Counted from the stretch's first letter, positions 11,986-23,144 are shown. The stretch is 64,000 nucleotides of DNA from Wolfiporia cocos (GCA_029448655.1 JACCLO010000003.1:2976001-3040000), one strand, 5' to 3'. The notes: a model not told the origin generated them from the letters alone. Numbers and translations are program-made.

Positions 11986-12897
11986 TTAAACGCTCCGCTT
12001 GACATGACTCCAGAGCCCCGCCAATGACGAGATGATGGTAGCTGCGGCAAGCGCAGGTTTTACACCAGCTAGCCAAATAAAGATATGACCGGTCAGACAG
12101 TGTTCAGCGGCATGATGCAAGATGTCGCACCTGTGGATTTGTATATTGCACCGGTGAGTGCCCCGGCCGCCATACTGCCCAGTGTGTCATGCTTTCCCCG
12201 TGCTTGGTCCACAATGGAATTGATGCCATTATAGACAAGGGCTAAAGGAACATGCCGCAAGTGAGAACAAAAGGCGAGGGATATGTCAGGAATATGACCG
12301 ACCCAAGACACCTGCTGAGTTTCCAATAAATGTCCCCCGTCTCGTTATAGAATTGAGGATACTGTTGATCCGCAGCCTGGCATTCGATGCTGCTAGGGGT
12401 CTTCGCGCGCCTTCACGCAAACCCCATACGCCGCCAAGGGCGAGGCCTGGGGGGAGAGGAGATGAACATGTGATGTTGCAAAGACAATAAGACAGTCATC
12501 AGAGATAAGGTGTGAGTAGAGCCGAGCGGAGGATATTTGAATAGAGGCCGCGCGTCGTGAAAACGGCGCGAGCAGAAATGACACAATGAACAGAGGACGA
12601 ACCGCTGAGGTACATAGTGCCGGTGCCATAACACAGGTCGTCACTCCAGCCCCTGGATGGAATTGCGGTGCCCGACCCCGGCAGATCGCTCGTTTTCTCG
12701 TCATCCAGCAACAAATAGTCGAGTTTGTCTTCCAGTCCTGCCAGTGGGTGAAGTTTTGTAGGGTCGTAGGAGCCTAGGAGCAGGTCCGAAGCTGTGACCG
12801 GATTGTCGTAAGGCACTGAGGAGGCGTCAGAGCGCGTAAAGGTAGCAGTCCTGAGCGCGGTTGTTGGATCAGCTTGGGAAGTGCTCGACGAGTCCAT
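11986..12897 (-). CDS. TIM23: TIM23, channel subunit of the mitochondrial presequence translocase
   Basis: Tim23 forms the import channel of the inner mitochondrial membrane. The start at 12897 gives a hydrophilic, Ser/Thr-rich N-terminus and then the family block YDPTKLHPLAGLEDKLDYLL, GTAIPSRGWSDDLCYGTGTM. Introns with clear borders join this to GLALGGVWGLREGARRPLAA, NSILNSITRRGTFIGNSAG, then LALVYNGINSIVDQARGKHD, GSMAAGALTGAIYKST and finally AGVKPALAAATIISSLAGLW with HVKRSV and the stop at 11986-11988. The glycine-rich membrane segments and the GKHDTLGSMAAGALTGAIYK block are diagnostic of Tim17/22/23, and the N-terminal domain marks it as Tim23. Four exons are needed; unspliced, the frame is broken. 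Confidence 0.93.
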
Positions 12898-14002
12898 TGC
12901 AATAGCAGAGGAAACGATGAAGACTTGTTTTTATGTTTGTCGGAGACACGGCGGTTCAGAAGACAGCGCCTATTGACACTGAATGCAATCCACCAGGACT
13001 TGGGACGCAGGTCACGTGATGTTCACACGCCTCGGGTATCCATTTGACTCATGCCAGAGATGATATGTATAGATTGATGTCATACATTGGTTTCTTGGGC
13101 AGATTTTCCCGCTACTTGAGTAGTGGGTTCTTATAGCAAACTCGCAAAACTTTTGCCTGTGAGAATTACAAGGTCACATGGCATTGACCCATGTCCATGT
13201 TCAGCTCTAACAGCTGGACTGGTCCAATGTTGAAGATAACCTCATACCTCCCTGGGACATCTTCTATAGTAAAGCATCTTGATTAGGCAACTCCCTTATA
13301 CAGTAGCCACTGCTTATGGAACTTGCTGACCAAAGCTTGAGGCCTTCAGGCCTGAAGTTTGTTGCACCTCAGCTACATCACAACGAGTTTAATTACCCAT
13401 GGCTTCGCCACGGATGTCAATTGTCACTAAAGTATGATAATTAATAGAATAAGAACATATTGGATCGTGAGTCCGCCCAACCCGTCTCTGCCCGCTCAGC
13501 CACTTCCGACACCTCGCTGATGCTCGGTGTCGTTGTCGCTGAGCTTGTAATCCTGTGTCCACAAATGTGGTCCCTCAAAACCTCCTGAATTTTCTGGCAT
13601 GTATCTACAGTACAGGCTATTTACGTTATAAAAGCTGCAAAATCCCGTGGCACAGCGCAGGGAGGTCCAGGACGCGGTCGAAGAACGCGCGCGCCTTGCA
13701 GGCGCCGGGCATGGGAATCCACCGGCCAACTCCCCGGGTTGGTGGTGCAAGCCCTATGGGACGACGGACAGCACGTGGCACACGTGGAAAAGCACATGGC
13801 AGTTCCCACGCAATCCACAGCCCTTTAGTACTTAGATAACATATGTTGCTCTAGATTCTGTGCAAGAGCATGGGTTATACAGCTAGTGTATGATAAAATC
13901 TGTCCAGGTTCAATTGTTCTCGTCAATGTGACCCTACACTGTTGGGTGTTCACTGACATGCCAAGGCCCTCCAACAATTCAAGCACCAGCTGCACTCACA
14001 TG
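12898..14002. other. Transition from gene island to repeat bed
   Basis: Base composition shifts to AT-rich after about 13050. A short inverted repeat with half-site CTTCAGG lies near 13345-13360. Overlapping open frames on both strands around 13500-13840 show no protein features. The 13050-13450 part may be a decayed repeat, but I found no termini. Confidence 0.35.
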
Positions 14003-14412
14003 CCCATTGTCACAGTTCGTCTGTGGCATATGCCTCTGCATGTAGTCATGTGATGTACAGTAGATACCGTCATCTGATAAGATAGGTGTAGGTAATCACA
14101 CTTATGGTCACAGCAGTTATGTGATGCATCACCTAGTTACATTAGCTACGTCTGACTGTGCACAGTGCACAGACCTCTTTAGGGCAGTAGCATAGGTGTC
14201 TGCTCACACATCATGTATATTAGCTAGCAGGTCTGAGGTTTACACCTTGGACTTCATTTTCTCATCATAGGGGCTAGTCCCCTCATTCTAACCTCTCTGT
14301 GTGCCATGACCGCCCTGCCTCATCTCATTGTCCTTGACTACTAGACTGGGGGCTGCCTCTGACCATCACAATATGGTCATGCACTTGGGAGTGCCTAGAC
14401 ACTACATGGTCC

Positions 14413-14876
14413 TGTCACAATTTAATCTCTCTCCCCCATCCTGGGTCGATCACATACACCCATGCTAACTAGTCACATGATTCTTATGTCATGTAGTATA
14501 GTGGATATGCGTTGTGCACCCCTATGGTCACATTATGACAGTAGGTTACCTAATATCATTACATAAGTGGGAACGTGATGTAGTACGCACAGACCACACC
14601 TTTAGGGCTGGTTGCGATCTCAGTAGTGTACTGCGCTGCATGTATATAACCTACCGCCTGAGGTCTTCAACCTCAGGCTTGTTAATCTCACTCTGGGGTG
14701 AGTCCCTCTTACTATCCTTATCACTTGCTTGACTGGGTGCCCGGCACTGCCATCTGAGGACGTGGTGAACCCCTCTGGCCGATACTCGCCATGCCTTATC
14801 AATATCAGCAAGGCCTCTGGCCGGCGCCCTAGGCCCCCTCTTGTTAGTGGTGCGACACAAGGTGTAAGTTGTGTCA
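14413..14876 (+). repeat. Solo LTR W nested in V, TSD GGTCC
   Basis: Begins TGTCACAA, ends GTTGTGTCA, flanked by GGTCC at 14408-14412 and 14877-14881. It has the TATA (TGTATATAA, 14641-14649) and a 9-bp hairpin GCCTGAGGT / ACCTCAGGC at 14656-14678. The 464-bp length suits a solo LTR. Confidence 0.82.
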
Positions 14877-15127
14877 GGTCCTGTCACAGATTTATTCTCC
14901 TCTCCCTCACTCGGGATCGAACTCATGAACTCATCGTATATAGTCACATGATCTGTGCCATGTAGTGTTGTAGTTATGCGTAGCCCCACCTCTCTGGTCA
15001 GCGCTTAGCTTGCTTATGTCATTACATACATGTGATTGGCTTATCTCATACGTACGCACAGACCACACCTTTAGGGCTGGTCACGATATCAGTAGCGTAC
15101 AGCCTCTCATGTATATAAGCTTGCAAC

Positions 15128-15149
15128 GTCTGAGGCTTACACCTCAGAC
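15128..15149 (+). promoter_or_regulatory. Cap-proximal LTR hairpin (example, LTR X1)
   Basis: Stem GTCTGAGG / CCTCAGAC with loop CTTACA, about 15 nt after TGTATATAAGC. The same position in other LTRs holds hairpins of different stem sequence, see the finding on covariation. Confidence 0.75.
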
Positions 15150-15355
15150 TGATGATATTGTACACTGGGCTTAGTCCCTCTCAACTCCCTGCTGTGTGCC
15201 GTCTGTGACTAGAATCCCCCCTCTACCTTGTGGACTACCTTTGGTAGTCCCACCCTTGAGGATGCCTATGAGGCATCCCAAGGGGCCTGTGGGTTGTTAC
15301 CCAGCAAGGTGACATCTTGGAGGACTAGGACGACGGTAGTTGGTACGTGACACAG

Positions 15356-15744
15356 TGTCACAGAACGTTGTGGCATGACCACGGTAGAGGTAACGTGACC
15401 GGTAGATAAGATAATAGGACTCGTCGTTAGATAAATAGGGCGGTTAGCGCCATCCCCGGTCACCTCAGTTACAATAGCGTTACCAGTAGTTACTATGGTC
15501 ACAGGTGCACTGGCCCCTTCAGGGCAGGCACATGATAAGTGATGCACCATGTACTTAGCGTAGCGACGTCTGAGGCTTACCCCTCAGACGTATCATTCTC
15601 ATCCCTAGGGCTAGTCCCTGGTTCCTCCTCACCTGTGTGCTGGGGTGCGCCCCCTTTGAGTCTAACTAACTGGCGTTAGGGCCTGCGGCGACACTTAGGG
15701 CCTTTTAGCAAGGCCTGGTATCATGGTACGAGGGATCCGTGATA
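15356..15744 (+). repeat. Solo LTR X2 nested in X1, TSD CACAG
   Basis: Begins TGTCACAG, ends CCGTGATA (mutated CA terminus), flanked by CACAG at 15351-15355 and 15745-15749; 389 bp. It has a 10-bp hairpin ACGTCTGAGG / CCTCAGACGT at 15566-15591. It is the third nesting level: V contains X1, X1 contains X2. Confidence 0.82.
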
Positions 15745-15794
15745 CACAGTTTTGTGTCAGGTCCCTTCACCAAGGAGAGCCCTGGTTTGTGACA

Positions 15795-16202
15795 CCCATT
15801 GTCCACAAGGTAAATTCAGACCATCAATTATTATGTTCACTGACCATTGGAAATAATCCAAAAGACTTACCAAGTCATTGTGAAGAGTGTCTGTGTGCTA
15901 GTTGAATCATGCATTCCTGCTGAAAGGCCTACCATTCCTGCCATGAGGTCTGGGTGTAGCAACATGCAGGAGGCTTTCAAAAACTTCCATGTATTGCCAA
16001 TGAAATGCCCAAAGGTGTTGTAATTGTGCTCTTGCTGGGTTTATTCACTGTGAATCCCCCCCCCCAAAAAAAAAAAGATACTACATTTACTATCCTCAAA
16101 TAAGTACATGTGCCTAGGATTCTGAATGTCTGTCTATGCAAATTGTGATTGCCTCTCTAGTGCTTTTCTGTAGCACATAATAATGACTTGATTGACTCTG
16201 CG
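15795..16202. other. Repeat-bed spacer with a C/A homopolymer run
   Basis: AT-rich sequence without a gene. A run of C followed directly by a run of A lies near 16056-16076, a likely spot for length variation. Confidence 0.5.
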
Positions 16203-16823
16203 TAGTGATGTGCCAGGCCTGGCTTGAGGCTAGGGCTGAGTCAAGCCAAGCCCTACTTGGGCCAGGCCAAGCTGGGCTTTACGACACAGCTTGAGATGGC
16301 CCAGTGCCTGGCTTGTATCTCAGGCTGGGCTGGGCCAAGCCGTTGAGCCCTGGCCTGGTGACCTCAATGTCTGGCAATATAGGATTGTTCAGGATAGTAG
16401 TATGCTTAACTAAACTATAGTATATATGCTGTTCATTTTAGACTACATAAAAGGCCAATAAGTCATGTCCTTAACATTGAAGCCTGCTGCTTACTGCTGG
16501 GTGCCTATACCATACCCCGTATGACAGGTGCACTACTGAACCCCATGCCGGTGAAAAGTTATTTTGGTACTTAATCCTACTATAAATTGTAGGCCTCAAT
16601 GTTCCTTTTCATCAAGGAACAGTTGACATTGGTGTATCCTGAACTTTCAAAGCTATAGTGATCACTATCCTAGCAGTGGTAGGCCCCAGCTTGGCCCCAG
16701 CCCAGGCTGGGCCAAGCTGTGAGCTGTCAGTGAGGGCCCAGCCTGAGGTTTTGAAAAGCCATGGGCTGTAAAAGCTGGGCCAAAGCCAGGGCTTTGGGGC
16801 CAGGCCAGGCCTGCACATCACTA
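16203..16823. mobile_element. hAT-type MITE with about 20-bp terminal inverted repeats
   Basis: The left end TAGTGATGTGCCAGGCCTGG and the reverse complement of the right end, TAGTGATGTGCAGGCCTGG, match except for one base indel. It is flanked by 8-bp duplications ACTCTGCG (16195-16202) and ACTCTGTG (16824-16831), one mismatch apart. Eight-bp TSDs and TAGTGATG-type ends fit the hAT superfamily. At 621 bp with no open frame it is non-autonomous. The subterminal parts are packed with GGCC/GGCCAGGCC repeats that can pair within and between ends. Confidence 0.85.
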
Positions 16824-16854
16824 ACTCTGTGTCCATACTGAATGTGATTTGCGA

Positions 16855-16935
16855 CCCACACATGTAGTGGATCATGCTGGAACCAGCACTACATCATTAT
16901 ATAACAGCATTATAAATCATTAGCCATTGGTCTCT
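16855..16935 (+). repeat. Dispersed repeat fragment, copy 1
   Basis: This short stretch (GTAGTGGATCATGCTGGAAC and following CAGCACTACATCATTAT) is similar to 23150-23220 (GTAGCGGGCCATGCCGGAAT, CGGCGCTACCTCATTAT). Both run into AT-rich sequence with ATAAATCATT-like ends. The differences are mostly transitions, AT-shifted in this copy. Element class is unknown. Confidence 0.5.
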
Positions 16936-17390
16936 GGCAATCAGTCTGGATGGTAGCCCATTGTACCGAGCTTGTTACAGTTTTTACCGGGTTTTTATAC
17001 CCAAAGACTTGTGTCTGGGATAATCTTTTGCATTTTATGCCTTAACCATCACATGCCATGTGGGCACTTATGTGTCACATGATAGTTCCCTTACAAGGCT
17101 ACAATATTGCATATTAGCACATGACCATGGTGTCACAGATTAACATCTGGAGCATCGCCCATTATTTTCTAGGATTTTAGGGCACTTCCCTGGGCTCTGT
17201 GACAGCATCCCAAAGCCTTTACTTAGTTAATTACCCACCACCATGTCTAACCACTTACAAGCGCCCTTGGTAGATAAGATTAGATAACCATAGGTAGAGA
17301 TGCCCAGTCAGTGCCTGCTACTTACATCATACATATTAGGTACATGACGACGACCCTTAGCTATGCCCTTACAGGCTGTGCATGGACACG

Positions 17391-17980
17391 TGTCACAGAT
17401 ATGACTTTTGTAGGATTTTCCCGCTGTTTTTAGGGATTTATCTATGGTTTCTATGACCAAGCAGAGGTTATCTCATATTTAACCTTGACTTATCATAGGA
17501 TAAGTCTAAAGACAAGCATATATGACTTAGCAAAACATGCTAGTTGTGAGATTTGACTCAGCGGACACTTACTCTGAGTCACGAGGCTTACTCATATCCC
17601 AAGTTGGGCTTTGTCACTGTGCTTATGCCAGTGTGTGACTTGTTACTCAGCCTTGCAGCCACTACAGCAACAAGGACCCACTGGTTCAAACTCGCATCCC
17701 CATTGGCTCAGCCATTACCGGCCTTGCACGGTCACTAGTAGTTAGGACTTAGTCATCTGTGGCCCTTATGGCGCACAGACCCCCAACCTTAGGGCAGGCA
17801 TATTCACAGTGCTGCCCAAGGCATAAATACTGGAACTGTATGACTTGTATACAGTCTTCAGTTCTCTTCTCTGTACTTGCATACCGAGCAATCCCACTTG
17901 TATTGCCTTATCTCTCCTCACCTTGCTCATCTATTTCTCAAGACCTATAGCTTGGTGAGTCCCACAGTAGATCTGTGTCA
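17391..17980 (+). repeat. Solo LTR Y2 nested in Y1, TSD ACACG
   Basis: Begins TGTCACAG, ends CTGTGTCA, flanked by ACACG at 17386-17390 and 17981-17985; 590 bp. It differs in sequence from the V family. It contains an antisense tRNA-like patch (CTGGTTCAAACTCGC, then GGCTCAGCCATT) near 17678-17720. Confidence 0.82.
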
Positions 17981-18033
17981 ACACGTCACTTTAGGGTAGA
18001 CAGTAGTACAGTGCTGCACCCCATATACCTACC

Positions 18034-18059
18034 AGTTCTAAGGCTTATACCTTAGAACT
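18034..18059 (+). promoter_or_regulatory. Cap-proximal LTR hairpin, variant stem (LTR Y1)
   Basis: Ten-pair stem AGTTCTAAGG / CCTTAGAACT with loop CTTATA. Relative to the common stem, both strands changed together. Confidence 0.75.
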
Positions 18060-18634
18060 AATATTCTCATCAGTGGGGTTAGCGCCCTCTTTACATCTCT
18101 GCTGCGTGCAACCACCTCTGCCTCTATCCCTTCAACTGCTAGACTGGGGCTAAAGTCAGCATATGCACTGTTGCCTAACAGTGTGGCATATCTCAAGAAC
18201 CCACATCAACTTAGCAGACAATGTTTGAGTTTAGGAGCATCCCCAGGCAGGCCTGGTCCCCAGTATGTGTACTGTGATACATGGGAATAGCTTAGATAAG
18301 CACTGTTACAGTACCAGGGTGTATAACTATACAGTTACAAGCCACCAAACCTTGCCTAGGTTAGGTACACATGACCTACATGGTCATCTGATGACTAGAC
18401 GTGTCTTAATGCACTACTAAGCTGGTTTACATCAGTGGTCTGAGCAAGTGCACCTAGCCTGCTAACTGATGCTTTTTGCCACAAAAGCACAAACATGGAC
18501 CTATGGTCCAATACACAACTATGATTGGGTCACTCATCACCAGGCACCCAAACAACCACACGCTTGCCATTACTGGCTTGCGCACAGACTGTTATGGTAG
18601 AACCATGTAATATTTCTTTTTCTCGACTCTGTCT

Positions 18635-19205
18635 TGCAACCTCCACAACCTCCACAACCTCTGTCACAGTTCATCTGTGGCATATGCCTCCATGTGTAGT
18701 CACATGATGTACAGAGATACCGTACATCTGATAAGATAGGTGGAGGGTAATCACACTTATGGTCACAGTAGTTACAGTGACACATCACCTAGTTACATTA
18801 CTATGTCTGGCTGCGTATAGCGCACAGACCTCTTTAGGGTAGTCACTTAGGTATCTCCAAATGCACATGTATATTACCTAGCAGGTCTGAGGCTTACACC
18901 TCAGACTTGTTCTTCTACATCATTGGGGCTAGTCCCCCATTCTAACACCCACTGCGTGTGCCTGTTCTGCCTCACCTCTTAGTCTCATCATACTAGACTG
19001 GGGCTACCTGGATAGTAGCTGAGACACGTCATCTTAAAGCTACAAGAAGCCATGTCACAAAGGGTCCCTGGTTTGTGACAACCTCTGCAATCTCTGTGAC
19101 CTTCTTGACCGTGACCTCTTTGACAGCAACCTTCACAACTGCAACCTCTGCAGCCTCCATGACCTCCTCAACCACAGCCTCCACAGCCTCTGTTCCTTGA
19201 CCAAC
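18635..19205 (+). repeat. Degenerate CCTC(C/T)ACAA minisatellite
   Basis: Short units of the form CAACCTC or ACCTCTG recur before and after the solo LTR at 18662-19080, for example CAACCTCCACAACCTCCACA ending at 18655, and irregular copies from 19081 to about 19200. The LTR inserted into the array and duplicated ACCTC. Confidence 0.6.
18662..19080 (+). repeat. Solo LTR Z, TSD ACCTC
   Basis: Begins TGTCACAG, ends GTTTGTGACA, flanked by ACCTC at 18657-18661 and 19081-19085; 419 bp. It is the same subfamily as LTR V. Features in order: GATAAGATAGG, GCGCACAGACCTCTTTAGGG, ATGTATATTA, hairpin GTCTGAGG / CCTCAGAC at 18885-18906, then GGGGCTAGTCCCC. Confidence 0.88.
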
Positions 19206-20552
19206 ATCCTATGCCCATATGTTCTTCTTGTATCAGGTTCTAGTTGGTACTTTATGTTTTACCATAGGGTCTCAACACCCTACACCCCATATGTTCCAGT
19301 CATATCATGTTCTAGTGAGTATTCGGGTGTCCAACCACCATAGTTCTCATGTTTCAGACCCTGTCACACTCAACCATGACCTTCTTACCTTCTTACCATC
19401 CAGTGTAGCATACTAGCCTTATGGACATAATGGTAGCAGTACCAAGGACACTATGACCCCAGTTGATAAGTAGCAGTATATAATCTGGTGTACATACTGG
19501 CCGAGTTCCTTAGCTTGACATTGTTGAATTACAAGGATCTTATACTCATTCTCGAACTTAAGCAACTAAGCTCTCACTTGTATATTGAGACTCTGATGCT
19601 CCGGTACCAGCCCCGGAGTTCGACAAGTAGTGTGCTACTTGACTTGCTAAGTAACTTGTTCAAGTTACCATAGCTGAACAGATATTTGATCTGTAACACA
19701 GACCATCTAGCTTTAGGAAAGACCATTGCTGGTCGCTGCAGATTATGTATATAAGCTTGACCTCTAAGGTGTACTTGCTTTAGAACTATTCACCTCGTTT
19801 GTAACCTGCATAACCTCTTGCTTTTTACCACTCATCTTACCAACTACAACAACCCCCTTACAACTCAGTAAGTCCAGTCAGTGACTTGTGTCAGTTTGGC
19901 CTTAGAAGTTCCCCAGCAGAGGCTGGTCCTCACAGTGAATTGCACTGTGACATACAGCTTGTACCTAGGTTATGGACTTGTATGTGGATAAGATGAGAAA
20001 AATCATAGAAAACTACAGAAAATAGACTAAAATTAGGGAAAATCTGTGACAATCATGGCACTGAATTCACTATGAAAATTCATGCACACATTGATTAGTG
20101 CTTTTGATTGCTCACACTATGTATTTCTCATGCTCTTTATGCAATGCTTCTTGTGCTCACTAGGCATTTGGCACAAGCAACAAACTCAAACAAGAGCCTG
20201 AGCAATGGTACTTGCTCAAAGGCATATTGCTATCAGAGTTGTTCAAGGTGTAAAAGGCCAAGACAAGTCTGGGGTGCTACCCAGCTCATAGGCCAGTATA
20301 TATGCTATCCTGGTGTTTGTACATGTTATGTTATGTGGCTGGTAATGGCAGAGTCCATGGTGACATAGTGAAACAATGGCAATTGTATGTTGGATTGACA
20401 GGTGATCAGAGTGATCATAGGTGATTGTACACTGACTGTCTGGTTAGGGTTTGGCACATGACTAGGGTTACTATATAAGGAATGGGTGCTAGATAAGATA
20501 AGATAATCAGACGTTGTTAGTCTTTGGCTAGGGCAATGAAATTGGCCTCTGA
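19206..20552. repeat. Decayed LTR sequence
   Basis: No gene. A promoter-like block with TGTATATAAGC lies near 19745-19760, with an imperfect hairpin arm TCTAAGG just after it. Ends resembling LTR termini occur at about 19893 (TTGTGTCA) and 20051 (TCTGTGACA), and GATAAGATAAGATAA sits near 20490-20510. I could not pair termini with a TSD, so borders stay open. Confidence 0.45.
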
Positions 20553-21126
20553 TGACACAGACGTACCATCTGTGGGACCCTGTGCAACAGGGGGTGATCC
20601 CACACACCTGACATGCCTGCAAGTTGGTCTTCCAGTGGTGAATGAAGAGGCTTATGGACTACATAGCAGCCCTCGACTATGATCCAAGCGTATGTTGACA
20701 TAGACAGCTGGCTCACAGACAAGCTAGACAAGAGGGGCCCCCTGCCAGAGATGCACACAGAGTGAAGTACGAGAGGGGCCTAAGCCCATTGCTGAGAATC
20801 TTAGAGACGGGGAGTAAGCCCCATCTCACTACATCTTATATACAGGGTGGAACAGCGGAGTGGGCTACCCTAAAGTTATGGCCTGTGCGCATGTAGCTAG
20901 GAGTGACCATGATGCTACACTACCTGTAACTAAGTGGTGACCTGTCATGTGAGTACCTGGTACACGCACTCCCTGATGAGCGCTCATCTACTGGGTCAGG
21001 TGATCGGTAATGGTATCTAGGAGTGACGAAGGAGGTGGTGATGGGTCGAGAGAGTGTGCGTGCATACAGCGGCACCCATACACTATAGCAAGGGATGTTA
21101 GAGGTCCCCTGGACTGTTCTGTGACA
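20553..21126 (-). repeat. Solo LTR, minus orientation, TSD TCTGA
   Basis: On its own strand it begins TGTCACAG (21126) and ends CTGTGTCA (20553). It is flanked by TCTGA at 20548-20552 and 21127-21131; 574 bp. TGTATATAAG is followed by a nine-pair hairpin GAGATGGGG / CCCCGTCTC (about 20803-20826) in which one pair is G-U on the transcript strand. Its sequence is close to the LTR at 62971-63537. Confidence 0.87.
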
Positions 21127-21654
21127 TCTGACAGCACTTCTCACACCTCACTATGCAGTACTTCTGATTGCACACAATGCATTTGATCACTCACCACACT
21201 CTGATGCATCACACATGCTGCAATGAGCTGACAGACAATAGAAGTTCTGAACACCCCATAAGATTGCATGCAACTATCGATAGTCAATTATCATGGCGGC
21301 TCATTGAGCACTTGTTCTGAATATGGTACTCACATTGAAGTGCCAGAGCCTAGTGAGCAAAGTGCATAGTGAGCAAAAGATGTACTGTGTAGTGAGCAGG
21401 AGATGCATTGCTTCATGAGTGTGAGAATTACATAGTGAGTGACAAGAAGTGAGTGATAAATTGCATAGTGAACAATCATACTACATACCAAGCAATCAAG
21501 CTGCATATAGAACGATCAAACTGTAATTCAAGCTCATTGCAAGTGGTTAAATTGCATAGTGGGCAATTTAAAGCATGCTATTGAAGATGTGGGGTGAGAT
21601 ACAAGGAACACTAATCCTTTGTGGTGCCATTGAAAGGTTAGAGTGTGAACAAAT
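21127..21654 (+). repeat. AT-rich spacer with irregular GCATAGTGAGCA repeats
   Basis: From about 21345 to 21560 short units around CATAGTGAGCA or GTGAGTGA recur with many changes. No open frame or termini are visible. Confidence 0.45.
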
Positions 21655-22216
21655 TGTCACGGTTTTCTAGGCCTCAATATACGCCCCCTACCCGGGCTCA
21701 AACCAACGGCCTGAACCGCTCCCCTAGCGGCAATTTCCCCTTAGCCACGTCCACCTAGCCAGTGAGTCACGTGACATAAGTAGATTAGATTAGATATCAA
21801 TGGATGTAGGTAGCGCCTGGCACCGTGACCTACTTACATAACCACATGCACATGATCTCATTATGCCCATATCATATGACTTATGTGAACGTTCTAGTAC
21901 ATAGGGGTATTTCATATAGCACGCACAGACCATGCCATTAGGGCAGGTCCTGATCACAATAGTGTACGCTCCCCATGTATATAAGTATGCTTGACTGAGG
22001 ACTTATTCCTCAGTCCAATCAACTTGTCTTGGGGCGCGTGTGCCTCCAGGCTCTATCTCATATTCTACCTCATCTGCCATCTGCAACACACCCTCTTAAG
22101 TTCTTACCCTCACTAGTATGGGCCTACAACTTAGCCAAGACCCTTGTTAGCACAATATAGGGTGATCTTTAGTACTTGGAGGTTAGGCGGTAGACACAGG
22201 CAGTAAGTCTGTGTCA
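21655..22216 (+). repeat. Solo LTR, TSD CAAAT, with antisense tRNA-like segment
   Basis: Begins TGTCACGG, ends CTGTGTCA, flanked by CAAAT at 21650-21654 and 22217-22221; 562 bp. TGTATATAAG is followed by hairpin GACTGAGG / CCTCAGTC (21993-22015). Read on the minus strand, 21688-21755 contains TGGCTAAGGGGA and, about 40 nt later, GGTTTGAGCC, resembling pol III A and B boxes. Confidence 0.85.
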
Positions 22217-22362
22217 CAAATATATTTTGTCCACAGGGGCATGTCAAAGCTCTCTCAGTGGCCTTTGTCCAGTCTGATGTTTTCTGTAGTGATAGATGAT
22301 TATTCCCTCACTCTTGCCATGCTGAACTGTTATGTTATTTGCCCGTTCATTTCCATACTCAC

Positions 22363-22946
22363 TGACACAGTCCATGTACTGTGCTACCAGCCTAGCCAGG
22401 AACCTCTAACCCTACGCCTATATGCAAAGGTGGATGGCATCCCAGCCCTCCAAGGAGACACCCTGGTGTCGATAGAGGGACCCCCTAAGACAGAACCTCA
22501 GATGAGTCAGGCAAGGTGGGCAAGCAAGGGGCTTGAGCAACAAGGCAGCATGCAGGGAGTAATGAGGAAAGGGGGACTAGCCCCACATTGAGAATAACAA
22601 GACTGGGGTTTAGCCCCAGTCATGCTAGGTTATGTACATGACCAAAAAGCAGAGACAATGTAACTACCCTAAAGTACCAGTGTCCGTGCGCAGCCCAGCA
22701 CAGTAACTAAGGTACGTAGTAACTAACGTGACGCTAACATGTCACATACCGTGACCGTTATGTGAGTAGCTACTACAGCGCCCACACCTATCTAATCAGA
22801 CAACGTACTGGTATCATGTGACCTCGCCAGAGGGCGCCCCATCCTAACGTTCCAGTGTACCCCTACACGCGCAGAGGCGTGTGGCCCTGGACGGTACCTG
22901 TAAACAGGCGGCAGGCGAGGCAACGTCACAGAATAAATCTGTGACA
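22363..22946 (-). repeat. Solo LTR, minus orientation, TSD CTCAC
   Basis: On its own strand it begins TGTCACAG (22946) and ends CTGTGTCA (22363), flanked by CTCAC at 22358-22362 and 22947-22951; 584 bp. It carries the hairpin GACTGGGG / CCCCAGTC at 22601-22621. The host sequence on either side (22217-22362 and 22952-23140) is not recognisable. Confidence 0.85.
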
Positions 22947-23144
22947 CTCACAGCATCAGTTTTGATGAGTGTCTGGACATCAGTGAGCAGATCAGGGTGT
23001 TGTTTAGTCATTTCTTGAATGGTTTATGTGCCCTGACATCTCTGTCCTAGCTTTTTCAAATCTAATTACCTTCAAAATGATTTAATTACCAAACCTTCAT
23101 CTTGCATTTCTTATTACTTGTTGCGAACTTTGCGACTTAGTAGG

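Larger units (their letters stand above)
14882..15759 (+). repeat. Solo LTR X1 beside W, using the same GGTCC target
   Basis: Begins TGTCACAG and ends TTTTGTGTCA. The flanks are GGTCC at 14877-14881, shared with LTR W, and GGTCC at 15760-15764. After removal of nested LTR X2 it is about 484 bp. It carries TATA (TGTATATAAGC, from about 15112) and the hairpin GTCTGAGG / CCTCAGAC at 15128-15149. Confidence 0.82.
14008..15794 (+). repeat. Solo LTR V (outer), TSD CCCAT, carrying two younger LTRs
   Basis: Starts TGTCACAG at 14008 and ends TTTGTGACA at 15794. It is flanked by perfect 5-bp duplications CCCAT at 14003-14007 and 15795-15799. The two halves (14008-14412 and 15765-15794) make a LTR of about 435 bp that closely matches the solo LTR at 18662-19080. 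It contains the CGCACAGACC-type/CTTTAGGG promoter block and a degenerate cap-proximal hairpin at 14231-14252. Confidence 0.85.
17131..18279 (+). repeat. Solo LTR Y1 nested in Y0, TSD CATGG
   Basis: Begins TGTCACAG, ends ACTGTGATA, flanked by CATGG at 17126-17130 and 18280-18284. Net length without nested Y2 is about 554 bp. It holds the hairpin AGTTCTAAGG / CCTTAGAACT at 18034-18059, ten base pairs around the loop CTTATA, downstream of a TATATA box. Confidence 0.82.
16973..18610 (+). repeat. Split LTR Y0 related to the element B/D LTR family
   Basis: The part 16973-17130 (TGTTACAG, then TTACCGGGTTTTTATACC) and the part from 18285 (AATAGCTTAGATAAGC, then CCTAGGTTAGGTACACATGA) together match the reverse complement of the solo LTR at 47665-48959 in the same order. 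LTR Y1 interrupts it. The right end decays beyond about 18600 and no TSD was found. Confidence 0.65.

Noticed and set aside
13496..13839. Overlapping open frames on both strands near 13.5-13.8 kb
   Set aside because: They overlap each other in antisense, have no recognisable motifs, and sit at the edge of the repeat bed.
14008..23000. SINE or satellite interpretation of the repeated TGTCACAG units
   Set aside because: TG...CA ends, 5-bp TSDs, TATA boxes and lengths of 380-590 bp match solo LTRs. Full-length element D has the same ends on its LTRs.
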